NCBI GenBank assembly: GCA_003952965.2 | Contig: RXIC02000147.1 | Coordinates: forward strand, 1-64,000 | Direction: 5' to 3' | Length of the DNA: 64,000 nucleotides | Source: Morella rubra | Taxonomy: Eukaryota > Streptophyta > Magnoliopsida > Fagales > Myricaceae | Part shown: one piece after another, positions 12,256-24,593 of the stretch | Layout: every line of letters begins with the position of its first letter | Numbering within the stretch: position 1 is the first letter of the stretch | Translations under genes and position numbers: made by a program | The notes under the pieces: generated by a model | The model's input: the letters and a program-made list of their open reading frames with translations, nothing else | The model's database searches: none | What the model was told of the DNA's origin: nothing

Positions 12256-13056
12256 TTTTTTCCATTGACTGTAAAAAAATCCAAAGATATATTCTCAATG
12301 AATATAACGATTTGAGATTGAAGGATTTGATTTGTCAAAGATAATGGGGATCCTGATTTTGCTAGATACCGTTTTGAATACAGATCTTTTAGGGCATGCT
12401 TTGTAAATAGATCTGACTTAGGTCATTTTGGGTTTTAATTTATATTTTGCAAAATTTATTATAGACCTGATTTGAGACCTAAACCTTGGTTTTGGAGGGT
12501 GTACTGTTAGGTTTGATCTTCTACTATTAATTATTATTTTTAGAATAATTTGGATCATAGTAAACTTCTTATCAAGTTATAAGACCAAACAAAATGTTAA
12601 AAAGGAAAGAAAAGAAAAGAAATACCCAGCCCTGATTCCAAACATGGACCTACCTTTTAAGGTTCCATTGATAAAACGTCAAAGCCTCTATTTTGTCTCG
12701 CCGGTTTAAATTTCGGCCCAAGCAGGTACAGCCTATAGCCAGGTCACGGGCTTGTAGTAATGAGAGTGGGCCTGATGGACTCTTCAGTGCTAAAGGGTGA
12801 GCAGGCTCTCTAGGGAACTGGGCCAATTAACGGGTTCAACTAAATAGCCGAACAGGTACAAAATAAATGATAGTCGTTTAATTTAGTCAATACGACAATC
12901 AAATCATATTTTTATGCAACAAAAGCCAAACTGAATTATGCATTTTCTAAGCATTTTCTTGCTTTTAAAAAAAAAAAAATTATGCATTTTCTTGGAAATA
13001 AATATTTTTTTTTAAAAAATACACTTTTGCATTTTTTTATATACAACTTATTTCTT

Positions 13057-13234
13057 AATTTACACCTTAAACTATCAAGCACAACACATTACACTCTAAA
13101 TTATTAATCATTAAAATTGTGCTATATTTCTCATCTTTTTATTAAGTTTGACGTTGAGATCTTAACTTGAGCGTAAATATATCGAGAGTTTAAAGTATAA
13201 TGAGTCAAGATTAGTAGTTTGAGGCCTAAATTAC
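13057..13234. mobile_element. Small MITE-like element with ~47-bp terminal inverted repeats
   Basis: The ends at 13,057-13,103 and 13,188-13,234 are imperfect inverted repeats. The first reads taatttacaccttaaac and continues through cacattacactctaaa. The second, in reverse complement, reads taatttaggcctcaaac and continues through cattatactttaaac. The interior is only about 85 bp and non-coding. The same style of end occurs at 18.08-18.13 kb and in the larger element at 19.33-19.64 kb, suggesting a family of non-autonomous elements. I could not confirm target-site duplications. Confidence 0.6.
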
Positions 13235-13924
13235 AAAATAAATAATAATTAAAAAGTGTAAAATGTAATTTCTCTATAAACTTTCTATGGTTAGTAGAAT
13301 TATTATTACTTGGATAGCTTGACGAGATAAAATCAATCACTATATATTATTGAGCTGATAAATTTGATTATATCCTCCAAAATTTTAAATAAAAACAAAA
13401 AATATGATAAAATTTAGTTATTTAGTTATCTAGTTAAAGTTTTGAAAGTATCAATGCTTACTTTTATTGTATAATAACAAAAAAAAAAAATTATAGAAAA
13501 CTCGGGGGGTAAGGGATAGAATGCTCTGATGTGGATAAGGAAACTCGGTAAACAAACAGCTGGAGTGGCGGCGTGGCGAGTCTCGTGAACTCCGTTCGCC
13601 AGTACGGCAATCGAATCAAGAACCCCTTCCACCATACACCACTCTCCACTGCTTCATTGTACAAAGGAAAAGTCAAAAATCCCCCCCCCGGAGAAGAAGC
13701 TTTAGAAATTAGAACGCGACCCCACATTTTCCCTTTATTCCCATTCTTTCCCCTTTATTCAGGAAAAGAAGAGAAAAAAACAAAACGGAAACAAAAAACA
13801 AAAACGAAATTGTAGAAAGCTTATCCTTCACCTTCGTCCCTCGCTCCTCACACAGAGAGCCACAGTGAATTTGGCACAGAGGTATATTTCCGCCCGGCAA
13901 AAATATTGCGCGGACCGAGTTGAG

Positions 13925-16900
13925 ATGGTTCGGATAATACCGATGGCGTCCACGATTCGACCTTCTCTATCGTCGCTGAAATTGCCTCTCCTCCGCTTTG
14001 CTCTCTCTTCCCCCAACCCCTCTCGCCGTCTCTCTATGTTGCATCTGGGTAGCGGTAAAACCCCTGTTGGCTTATTCTTCCTTTGGTTTTACTTTTTTAT
14101 TGAGCCCTAGAGTTTTCTCTGCTTTGGTAATGCATTCTAAGGATCTGCTTGCAAATTGACTGGGGGCTTCCCGAGTTGTTTTTTGGTCGTATCTAGTGGT
14201 CTTTGTCGTACTGAGGAATTGTAGAAACTACGCTTGGATAATTGGCAATAGAATTGATTTATAACACAGAATTAACCGAAGGTTTTTGCAACAAAAACAT
14301 AATATGTACATGTAGCTATTTCCACCCACGCACACGGATATATGCATATGGGTTGCCAATGTAAGAAGTCAGTATAAGGATTGGGCCGGTATGAAAAACT
14401 GAAGCCTTCACTGTGGTACACATGAAAGCCAACAATTCAGTCTGCTATGTTTCTTTCAATTAAAGATTTGCATTCAAGTGAGTTCAATTTCTTTTTCTTT
14501 TTGTTTTTTTTATTCCGGTGGAATTGAAGTTCAATTTCAGGAGTGTGTATCTGCGTATCAAGCTTAAGCTAATACAGTTTCGGAACTCTGTTAAAAGCTG
14601 TGTCGTTATTACATTACATTTACTACTTCTCCTTTCTTCCTTATTAGGTAGTTGCAGCGTTAGTGTATCTTTCACATTATTTATCATCATGATCTATGCC
14701 CATACACACTTCTCATCCTTTTAGAAACCTTGCGTCTAATGGTATGCTATGGCATAGAAAACACTTGAATATTGTTCGTTGGCCAGTTTCAGGAATTTTA
14801 AGCTAAGTTAATGATCCTGAGTTGTTTTCCAGCTGTTCCACAGACACATTCCTTTGGTCTGAAAACTGCTAAGCTGTTGAGAGGAGAGGGTCATAGCATG
14901 GGGGTGGTTGCAGCAGGAAATGCAGCCCAAGCAAGCACAGCTGCGACACAAGAAAATGTCTTAGACTGGGTCAAGAAAGACAACCGAAGAATGCTCCATG
15001 TTGTTTACCGCGTTGGAGACTTGGACAAAACCATAAAGTATGCCTTTTCTGTGTAACGTGAATTTCTATCTTGTCTTATATGCCATCTATTCTGTTAAAC
15101 AACTAGAATGAGAGTAACGTGGGGTGAAATATACTTGTCTGGTGATCGCAGATTCTACACAGAGTGCCTTGGGATGAAACTGCTGCGAAAACGTGACATA
15201 CCAGAGGAGAGATACACAAACGCCTTTCTTGGATACGGACCTGAAGATTCTCACTTTGTTATTGAACTCACTTACAGTAGGCCATCTCACTAGAGCTTTG
15301 TATTTCCGAGCTTTATTACCCTTTCATAAATTACTGAACTGCCAAGATTATAACTCTTCTTTGTCCTTTCATGTAGTTTATTGCAAAAATTACTGTGGTG
15401 TTGGTACCTTTTGATGGTGCATTTGGTTTATATTTATTTTTATTGATGCTTCCAGATTATGGGATTGACAAGTATGATATTGGGACTGGATTTGGTCACT
15501 TTGGTATTGCTGTCGAAGATGTAAGTTCCTATTCTTGAATGACTTCTCATATCTTCTTTCTTAAATCACATGGTATAATTTTCTTTAATGCTTTTTTAAC
15601 CCTCATGTTTGCGAGCTCTTTAATATTGTGCTTTTATCGCATATGCGACTGTCCTCTAGATGGTTGTTTCTAACCAGAATTGCACTGGAATTTTATGTTT
15701 GTGGTCTCTGATTAGGTTGCCAAGACTGTGGAGCTCATAAAGGCTAAGGGTGGCAAAGTAACCCGAGAACCTGGTCCAGTCAAAGGTGGCAGCACAGTGA
15801 TTGCGTTTGTCGAGGACTTCGATGGTTACAAGTTTGAACTTTTGGAGAGGGGACCTACTCCTGAGCCCTTGTGTCAAGTCATGCTTCGTGTGGGTGATCT
15901 TGACCGTTCCATAAATTTTTATGAGAAGGTGAGAATTTTTTCTCCGCAATATTGGGAATTTGCAGTCTCATTGGCTAAGTTAAGCTGAAATGACCATTTC
16001 TATATTAAATCATGTATATAGTGCTCAATCCACGTCCCCTTCTTTTATGTAGGCCTTTGGCATGGAACTTCTTCGCAAACGTGATAATCCAGAGTATAAG
16101 GTATCTTGGCATCTTTGTTTGGACTAATAGATTGAGCTATATCTTTGCGTAGTAATCTACTTTGGTAACAGATAAAATTGTTCAAATTTGGATCTTTACT
16201 AGATTGGTAGGGGAGTTTTTGATGCCTCTAACTTCATGCCTTTTTTTCACGAAGCATTCTACTCTTTTAACTGACCTATGTAGTGAGGACACACGGATAC
16301 TTAATAGTGTTGCTGTGTCAACAAGGGGATCAAATTTGACTCACCTGAACATGGAAATAGTTGCATATACCTACATTCAATACTGGTCATTCCCTACTCT
16401 TTCATCATGAGAATTTATAGCTAGAAGATTATCTGCCTAAGGAAATCCATTGATGAGTTAGTGCTGCACAGAGAAATCATGTCAGTAATGCTTAATACCA
16501 ATAATACCTAAGGAAATCTATTGGTGAGTTAGCCACTAAAAGAAATCCATTTTTTGCTCTGTTTAGGTAGGCGCTGTTGTCTTTCGACAGTCAATTTTAG
16601 TAAATTATGGTTAAGCTGTATTGGACTGTGATGAAGAGATGCCTGTATGGGGCTTTCTGCGGGACCATCCTCTTGGACTCTTAGTTTCCATTCAGTTAAA
16701 ATGTTTGCTCTCAAGAGTCACGAAGCGTTCTTGGTAATTAGTTTCTGTGTGCATTTCTGCCTTATTCACATAATCTCGTGGTTTTTTGCTTCTTTAGTAT
16801 ACAATAGCAATGATGGGTTATGGACCTGAAGATAAAAGTGCTGTTCTAGAATTGACATTCAACTATGGGGTCACCGAATATGAGAAAGGAAATGGCTATG

Positions 16901-17745
16901 CGCAGGTAGGAAACTATACTCTTTCCCCTCTTCACCCCCACCTCTCTTCCGTTTGGTGACTGATTTCTTTCATCCTTGCAGATTGCAATAGGCACAGATG
17001 ATGTCTATAGAACTGCAGAAGCTATTAAACTCGTAGGGGGGAAGATTACACGGGAACCTGGTCCATTACCGGGTATCAACACCAAGATTACCGCATGCTT
17101 GGATCCTGACGGTTGGAAGACGGTATGGCTTATAAATGTTTTATGTTTTCATGCCTGTGTTCAAGGACCCTTTTTTTTTCTTCTGAACAGCGCTTGCATG
17201 TGTAACTTGATGAGGCATTTTCTGCATCCACTGCACTTTTCACCTCTGCTAGAACTGTGAAGCATAGTTCAGAACGCAACATGTACAATATTGTGTTTTG
17301 GGGGGGGGGTGGTTGTTCTTTAAAGTACCTGGTTAAAATATGTTTGCGAACTAGTGGAAGGCTTCTACCTTTAGGCTTTAGCTTGAGGCATACTTTCAAA
17401 GGGAAGCCTTAGGGTTCATTTACGGAGAAGTGAGCTTGGCTTAATTTGACACTACTCAGAAGACAATTCTTCGTTCATATACTTCGGCACAATAGAAGAA
17501 TCAAAACCAAAGACTAGGTCATCTAACGATCATAAACACTATCCAACTGACACGCATGTAGGAAAGTTCACTATGAACTTGTGAAAATGTCATCTTTTTC
17601 TTGATCAATTTGGGACTTGGATTTGTCTAGTAAGAGTAGCTCCTGATGTTTTCATCTATTGGCGTGATTCATTTAGTTTGGTGCTTCTTTGTCCATTTTG
17701 CAGGTTTTTGTAGATAATGTTGATTTTGTGAAGGAGTTGGAGTGA
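13925..17745 (+). CDS. GLX1: Lactoylglutathione lyase (glyoxalase I), two-domain plastid type, left-arm copy
   Basis: The enzyme converts the methylglyoxal-glutathione hemithioacetal to S-lactoylglutathione, the first step of methylglyoxal detoxification. Nine coding exons with GT-AG borders are visible: 13925-14054, 14833-15037, 15152-15276, 15456-15520, 15716-15928, 16053-16100, 16798-16905, 16982-17122 and 17704-17745. They total 1,077 nt for 358 residues, the usual length of the plant plastid form. Residues 1 to about 85 are Ser/Arg-rich and look like a transit peptide; M1 opens MVRIIPMAS, as in plant relatives. Domain 1 (about 97-220) keeps all four bacterial-type metal ligands by position: His99, Glu150, His168 and Glu216. 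Domain 2 (about 227-350) has Gln229, Glu280 and Gln298 in the corresponding places and is probably a degenerate or second site. The type (Ni- or Zn-dependent) is inferred, not seen. An identical-structure copy lies at 49,736-53,556. Confidence 0.95.
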
Positions 17746-18344
17746 GTTTTAGGGGGGGGAAAACAAAACATGGCAAGGTTGTGACAATGAGATTGGAATA
17801 TCGGGCCCAAACGATTCGTTGAAGTCATTAGAGAATGTATCAAATCCCATTTTGTAGATAAGATAACAGCGATCTCCATAATGATTATTGTTACAGGGAT
17901 CTTGCCATTGGTTTTACGGCATTGTAGTTTGGAACATAAATTAATCTGTTTACTTATTTTTCTCCATGTATTCAAATTGAAAGTTCTTGCAAAATACTTA
18001 TGCTGTCTCTGGCCAATATGTCATTAGATGATTTATAAATTTAGATATAAATATACTTGGCACTCTCCAATTACGTGGATATTGATACTTTACACTCCAA
18101 ACTATTATTTTATCACATTACAATTATCAATTATTAATATCAGATACTTTGCATATCTTTGTCAATTTGAATGAAAATGATTTTTTGGTGCATAAAATGA
18201 CAATTTTTTTATAGTTTAATTTTTACGAGGATAAAATCGTAATTTCAAGAGTCAAAAATAAAAATAAAAAATTTTGATGGAAAAAACCAAATCTTTTAAA
18301 ATCAATCAATCTACTAACAACTGACATCGCTATGAAAAATCCAA

Positions 18345-18610
18345 AAAAATGATTTCAGTGAGGGCAACTCCCCACTTTGGGCTGGGAGGTAATTGTAGTT
18401 GGGAGGTTGGCGGCCAGGCGCCCTCGAGGGTATGCCAAATTTAGCCACCTTGAGGGAGAGTTCCCTGCAAGTGGTGTGCAGTGAGGGCAGCTCCCGGGGC
18501 TGGGAGAGAGCCTCGGGAGAGCCGGCCAGGCGGGGGCGCGGGGAGGGGTGTCGTCTGGTGGAGACCAGAGGGAGACCTCCAGAAGCAATAGAAATCCCCC
18601 GTAAAAAAAA
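18345..18610. repeat. GC-rich block, scrambled between the two arms
   Basis: This is a G-rich island in AT-rich DNA. It shares words with the right-arm block at about 48,840-49,060, such as tcagtgagggc, ccccactttgggctggga, ctcgagggtatgccaaa and gtgtcgtct. However, the words occur in a different order and some are repeated: tgagggc with its ctcccc or ctcccg tail appears twice on the left. Open frames across it are Pro/Arg-rich composition artefacts. I infer local misassembly or true structural difference at a hard-to-sequence G-rich tract. Confidence 0.7.
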
Positions 18611-19329
18611 AAAAACCAAAGCGTAAATTTTTTCTACTACTAAAAAAATAGTGGGAGTGGTGTCCTTGCTGGTGTTGGTGGGGACACGGCTACCACCACC
18701 GCAAAACCCACTGGGATTTCATAGAAATCCCAACCGTCCTCGCCACCGTTGGGTTGTAGTAGCCACCTAGCAGGGGCGGTTTAATTGCTCACCGCCGATT
18801 GGCTGAACAACTCTGCAAAGTACTAAGACTCTTATAGTTGAAGGGTGTATAGTGTATTTATCTCATAATTCTATTTCTTGTTTTGTTTGGCCTTTATGAC
18901 TGTTGGAGTTTTCGTAGGGAGCGAGCTTATTGGGTGCAATATCGAATATCATAAACGACTTAAGTGATGCTCTCTTGATGCCACTTGATTTTAAGAGGAA
19001 TGACAGCTTAACCGTCTGACAATAGACTACATGAATAATTTATTTTTAAAAGGAAAGCTGTATTTTCCTTCTTAGATATCATATGGTTGACTTTTATAAT
19101 TATGATCAAATGCCTCTTTGTGATCAAAACGACTATGTTAAACCCAAACAATTTCCTTTTTGAGTGATGGTATTCCCAGGCTCGAACATAAGTTACTTTT
19201 GTCATGGTTTAACGAAGGCAGGTTATGAAATGACGCACCGGCTGGATCTACCTTTGGTAAACTTTCATTAAATGCCTTTTTAATTTTAAGAATGAATATA
19301 TTTTTACCTATCAGTTATGTAATATTTGT

Positions 19330-19635
19330 CGTATTATATCTTACACTACTAACTTTGGACACATTGCATCTTCTAACTTCATACTTAGAATCTTCATTCA
19401 AATTTTTTCTTTAATTTGAAAAGAAATTGAGTTTTTGTGCACTTAAAATGACAATAATGCCCTATATGATTTATTAGACTTACGACAATGCTCTCAATCG
19501 ACAAAATAGGTTAGAGGTATTATTGTTATTTTTTAGTTTAATTTGATAAAAAGATTTGAAGGAAAGTGCAAAATATATAAACTTGGTAGTTGAAGGGTGC
19601 AATATTTCAAAGTAGATAATTTAGGATATAATACG
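19330..19635. mobile_element. MITE-like element with ~55-bp terminal inverted repeats
   Basis: The ends at 19,330-19,385 and 19,581-19,635 are imperfect inverted repeats beginning cgtattatatc, followed by a Cys-codon-free, AT-rich non-coding interior of about 195 bp. The whole element is about 306 bp. Its ends share the style of the smaller element at 13,057-13,234. It is present at the mirrored place in the other arm, so it inserted before the arms were made. Confidence 0.65.
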
Positions 19636-20106
19636 TGAAACCTCCTATAATTGATCAATAAAAAGTGTATTTTTTTTTTTTACAATTGAGTGAAAAATAT
19701 ATTTATTTCTTAATTATGATGGTCTACCGACTCTATAGCAGGGAGCTGTGCCTCCATCATCTCTTCATCAGGCCTCGGGCTCAGACACATGATCCCCATT
19801 CCCCTCACGGCACAACAATTATTCAAAAGTTTAGTTTTATACTCCCCAACTCTTTTCTGTAGCCCATACGCTTTTACCCGATGGTCCTTCGACTTCAAGT
19901 TTATTTTCCCAGGCCCAAAAAACAAGAGGTGAAAGAAAAGTAAAAGGAGAGAATGAGCGAAACTGGCCTTCAATTAGCTTCAAGCCTTAAACCCTACCGT
20001 ACCGTCCCACCCAAAAAACGCTGTGAATCCCTTCGTCTCTCCCTCTCTCCTTCTCAACGTTGGGTTGAGTTACCGAGTAGTTTCAGAAAAGAAAGAGCAA
20101 AAGAAA

Positions 20107-23063
20107 ATGGAGGAGAAGAGGAAGGAGAAGGAGAAGGAAGAAGAGGAAGCAGCAGGAGCAGAAAAAGAAATGAAGCAGCCGAGGAAGAGAAAACGCAAAG
20201 AGGTTTTTCCTTTCGGAAATTACAGAAACTACTACGGCTACCGAGTAATTCTCTTTGTCCGCTGTTCTTTTTCTTTTCCCAAAGCAGTTGAAACTTTAAC
20301 AGCTCCGTTTGCTTGCTCAGAGTTGAAAAAAAATGCCTTTTGAAATACTAGGAGAGAATTTGCATGTGTACATTGGGAATTTTGGGTGTTAATTCAGCGT
20401 TTGCTTTTTCTCTGGAATAGTTGGGAGTGGTTTTCAATGCACATGACTTTGTAAAATTGTTAACTGTAGCTATTTATTTGATGTCCAGATAGGTCAGGAC
20501 TTGAAGGAAGATCCTCGGTTAAAGGTTTTGAAAAAGGAATGGTTTGAAGACAAGGATTGTCTTGATATTGGTTGCAACAGTGGGATTATGACCATCCTGA
20601 TTGGTAACCATTTCTTGGTTGAAATATCTCTTTAATATTGCATATATGTTTTGCGAATTTCAAGTCTTTTTTGGTTGCAGTCGTCATTCAGTGATGTTTT
20701 TCTGTTCTAGTCTAACAATTATGTATTGAGTGTGAGGTGCTGCGTGAGTGTAGAGTACACATCACATGTGATGTATCTAATTGTAGGTCTCACAATGATG
20801 AGTTTCTTTCTGTACAGCTAAGAATTTTCACTGCCGGAGCATCCTTGGAATTGACATTGACTCTAGTAAGATTCTATTCATCTTGTTCTTTGTTGCTGAA
20901 AAGTTTTATGCAAGTTGAAATAATCCACTTCGCTCGATGCTCCTGTTGCTTCATATTTTCACCTGTTGGAAATCTTGGAAAAGGAAATGTTCGTCATACT
21001 TTGAAAATAAAAGGCTGTGTTCCTCACTCTGTTTGACATGCAGGTGCATGCGTACATGCACTGTTCTTCATTTCTGTTGTTACATCCTTTAGCATTATGT
21101 CCTAGAGGTGTCAAAACTTCAGCAGACTCGATGCAGATTGAGATGTCCTGATAACTGATGTTCTATAGTCATGTGTCAGATTAAAGGACCTTGGAGCTGT
21201 TCACATGTATGTAACTTGTCCGTATTATAGCTGTGGGCTTGTTTTGGCCTCAGCTAAAAAAGCTGACAAACGTTTCCCAAGATTGATACTTTCTTAGTTT
21301 GAGATGCGACAGAGTTGTGTGTGTCTGACTCGGATAAGAATTAAGAACCAATTTCAACTCTTTCTTTTTGAGAAACTTGGGCCAATGCCAATCTAAACAT
21401 CTTATTTATTTATTTTCTAAGTAAAAACATCTTCTTATTTCATGTTGGGCAAGTAGGACCTAGATGATTGTTGTTTTTGTCAGTTAAAATTAGCACGTGG
21501 AAAGTGGTGTGCTAAATTCTAGAAATTTTCACTCTTGAAATTGACAGACACCAGGGGTTGTCTTAATGTGACTTCCTAAATGTGTCCCAGATAGGATAGA
21601 GGACGCATACTGGCATTTAAAAAAATTTGTGAGAATGGCACATGCTCAGAAGATGCATCTAAAGGCATCAAAATTGGAGGTTTCAAGGAGTGCAGATGCT
21701 ATGGAGCTGAGTGTTACTGCATCTCCCAGCAAAGAGACAAAAGAAATTTCTTCTCCTTTGATGGAAAGAGATCTGTTTGGCAGAGTCTCTTTCCAACAAG
21801 AAAATTTCGTCCAGAGTCGGTGGCAGCCCGAAAAGCACTATGACACAATTCTTTGGTAAGTTTTTTCTTGGCTATATTATTTCCATGGGAAGGAAAAAGG
21901 AAGAGAATAAGGGAATCTTGCTTTCAGAGCTAGGCAATAGGTTTCTTGCAAAAGCTTCTATGCCACTCCAAGTGTGTGTTTGCTTTTCTCCCCTATCCTT
22001 TATCACGTATCTGCCTCAATTTTGTGGAGCCTTTATGAAATTCCTATTTTATCTAGCCAGCAAATATTCTAAGGATAGGTTATAACCGGGTAGGAAATGG
22101 TGCTCCTTATAGAAGCACTCATTTATAGTTCATGTGCTGCTCGTTTGGTGAAATACTTTCGTCTCTTGCATTGCAGTTTGAGCGTAACAAAATGGGTTCA
22201 TCTTAACTGGGGCGATGAAGGGTTGATTACATTATTTTCGAAGGTTTGGAGACTGCTTCTTCCGGTAATGGTTGTTTACATTGTCTTAAGTATGATCATT
22301 CTATTTTGTCCTTGAATTGTTGTGGGGTTTGGCTGTGAATAGTTTTGGTTTTGAGCGCTGCCAACTTATTTTATGAAATATGACCTTCAGATGTTATTCT
22401 TTTCTCAAGCAGGGTGGCGTTTTTGTGTTGGAACCTCAACCTTGGAAGTCATATGAAAACAATCGTCTTGTTTCCGAGGTAAATAGTTCTTTTGAACTTC
22501 TAAGCGAAAGCTATTATATGAATAAACAACTAATTAACTATTGAGTGTGGAGTAATTTGAAAGGATGCTGTGAACCCTTCTTTTGCACGCAGTAGTTGTA
22601 GATGATGTTGACGATAAAGAAATGTGGTTTGAGGCTGTAGATATAAAATAGTATGCCACAAATTTTTATTGCTCGTTTAAATCGTCTGAGGATCTAAGGC
22701 ATTGCTTTTTACTCGTTTTGCAGACAACATCGATTAACTATAAGAGTATTATTTACCGTCCAGAACATTTTCGTGAAATACTTCTGGATAAGGTATGGTA
22801 GATGATCTCTTCTAGCACTAGTATTGAAATTCAAACTCCTATAACTGGAAGTCGGTTATAGGCACTTGGTTTAGATGTTTGTTTATGGCCTCAGATATCT
22901 AATGTTTATTATCATTTTATTATTTTTTTCGCTCTTTGATAACTGTGGAAACTGATATTCAACGCAATTGCAGATTGGATTTAGAAGGGTAGAAGACGTA
23001 ACTTGCAGCTTATCAGGCAGCAAAACTGGATTCAACAGACCTATTTTGGTGTTCTTCAAATAG
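20107..23063 (+). CDS. Bin3/MePCE-type RNA methyltransferase, left-arm copy
   Basis: This is a SAM-dependent methyltransferase of the Bin3 family. Animal members methylate the 5' gamma-phosphate of 7SK or related RNAs; the plant target is inferred by family only. Eight exons are visible: 20107-20244, 20489-20603, 20818-20865, 21591-21855, 22177-22264, 22413-22478, 22724-22792 and 22974-23063. They total 879 nt and 292 residues. Residues 1-34 are Lys/Glu-rich, consistent with nuclear localisation. FGNYRNYYGYR follows, then the SAM loop LDIGCNSG (71-78), an acidic GIDID (95-99), a variable Ser-rich insert in exon 4, the Bin3 signature TKWVHLNWGDEGLITLF and a GGVFVLEPQPW strand. The frame is open upstream to an ATG at 20,023, but that stretch looks like leader, so I chose 20,107. 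The gene is convergent with the casein kinase. Confidence 0.93.
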
Positions 23064-24567
23064 ATCATTTACTATATAACCGTCTTAACCACAGTTCCCT
23101 CGAATACATAGCTATTTCTCTATCTTTATTAAGGTAGGATAGTTAAAATTCTGTAATGCATAAATTTCAGATCTTTTGTTCATTTTTCAAGACAGCCTAA
23201 CCTATAAATTAAATACGCCATTCAGCAGGGAAGTTTTGAAAACTTGGATGATACATGCTCAGGTGGCTTGACTCAGACAGTGGCTATTTGTCGCGCACTC
23301 TTGTTAAGAGACGTGATTAGCATCTCTCTTGCCTCTATGCTTCAGAAAGCAATGATCAGCATGGAAGGTGTAGTTGTACAAAATATAGATGTTGCTTCTC
23401 AGTGCCCCGCATGATTTTCTTGGTCAGAGTTGTGCCAAATCATCACAGGCGTGGTAATAGTTTGAGGCTTGCAGTTTGCTCCAATTTTGTAATTGCACAT
23501 ACAGCAATTAATTTTTAAGGATTTACCTTGAAATCAATTTTTCTAAAATTGCTTTAAATACCGTTGTCTCGACGGTTGCTTGAGTACATAAAGCTCTTTT
23601 TTAACTTGTAGACTTCTCTTCGTTTTCTTTTCTAAAACCTTCGAGTTTAATCATGCAGATACTTTTCTTTAATTCTCCATTTGAAAATACAGTTTTTAGA
23701 TATTTTGTACTTAAAACTATTAGATAGTCGTAGTCGGTGATGACATTACTGTTACATAGCTGTTATAGACATCTCTTGAGGCATAAATCCTACGGCTCTA
23801 TTATAAATAAATATAGATATTATTTGTATATAGATTAGATAATTACAAAATAAAGACCCTGAATTATAGTTATATAATATAAATAAAAACATTTGAATCT
23901 TGATTCTTTCTTTAATAAAAAATTAATTAAAAATTGAATTTTGTTGAGTGATAACTTTTAAGTCTTGAATAAAATACTGCTTTTTTTATTTATGGAGTCA
24001 ATTTATCATTCATACATCAAGTCATTCTTTTTGGTTCTTTTTCTAAGTTTATATTATTTACAATTAGAACATATGATCTTTTAATTTAGTTGTTATTCTT
24101 TTACCCCACTGTTTCTAACATCATTGGATAATGAAAAAGAGACTTTCTTTTTATTTTAATGTCTTCCTCATTTCTTCTGTGGTAGAATGGTAAAACTTAT
24201 ATCCATTATCATTCCATGTATGTTATAAACCTGCATTATCTGGTTTTACTTTCTTACCTATTCCTTGAGAGTTTTGGATTAACCATGTGAGCTTTACGAC
24301 ACTAAACTTTTGAAAATTTTTATAATTTGGTTTCCCATACATTCATATGGGTTTTGGAATAAGTAATCCCAAACCTTCAAATTTTCATAATTATCAATTT
24401 TAGACCTGTCCTGCATTCATATGGTGACTCTATTTAACATATATGTAGCTGTTTTAAATTACTTTTTCCAAAAATGAGTTGGCATTTCTGTCCACATGTA
24501 TCTCGTCATACCCAAATTACTATTATTTATTTCCTAAACTACCAAATTTTTTTTGGCAAGGTAACGA

Positions 24568-24593
24568 CCACATGCCACATGCCACATGCCACA
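24568..24593. repeat. Tandem 8-bp repeat (ccacatgc)
   Basis: Just over three units of an 8-base motif lie in tandem, mirrored at 42,761-42,786 with the same unit count. It is short and non-coding. Confidence 0.8.

Larger units (their letters stand above)
9951..13924. other. Intergenic region upstream of glyoxalase I, left arm
   Basis: This is clean sequence, almost identical to 53,557-57,480 in reverse complement, with small indels near 10.1-10.5 kb. It holds a diverged tandem duplication (11.37-12.25 kb), a small MITE-like element (13.06-13.23 kb) and the 5' flank and leader of the glyoxalase gene. Overlapping open frames at 10,064-10,500 lie in different frames, resemble no family I know and change frame between the two arms, so I do not call them genes. 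Confidence 0.7.
17746..20106. other. Intergenic region between glyoxalase I and methyltransferase, left arm
   Basis: It contains the glyoxalase 3' end, a MITE-type end at about 18,085-18,125, a GC-rich block that is rearranged relative to the right arm (18,350-18,600), a second GC-rich patch (18,655-18,800) and a MITE-like element at 19,330-19,635. The methyltransferase 5' leader follows. No coding sequence is supported. Confidence 0.7.

Noticed and set aside
20023-20106. Upstream in-frame ATG for the methyltransferase, adding 28 residues
   Set aside because: The extra residues show no conservation I recognise and the stretch looks like a leader; the ATG at 20,107 begins the charged N-terminus typical of the family.
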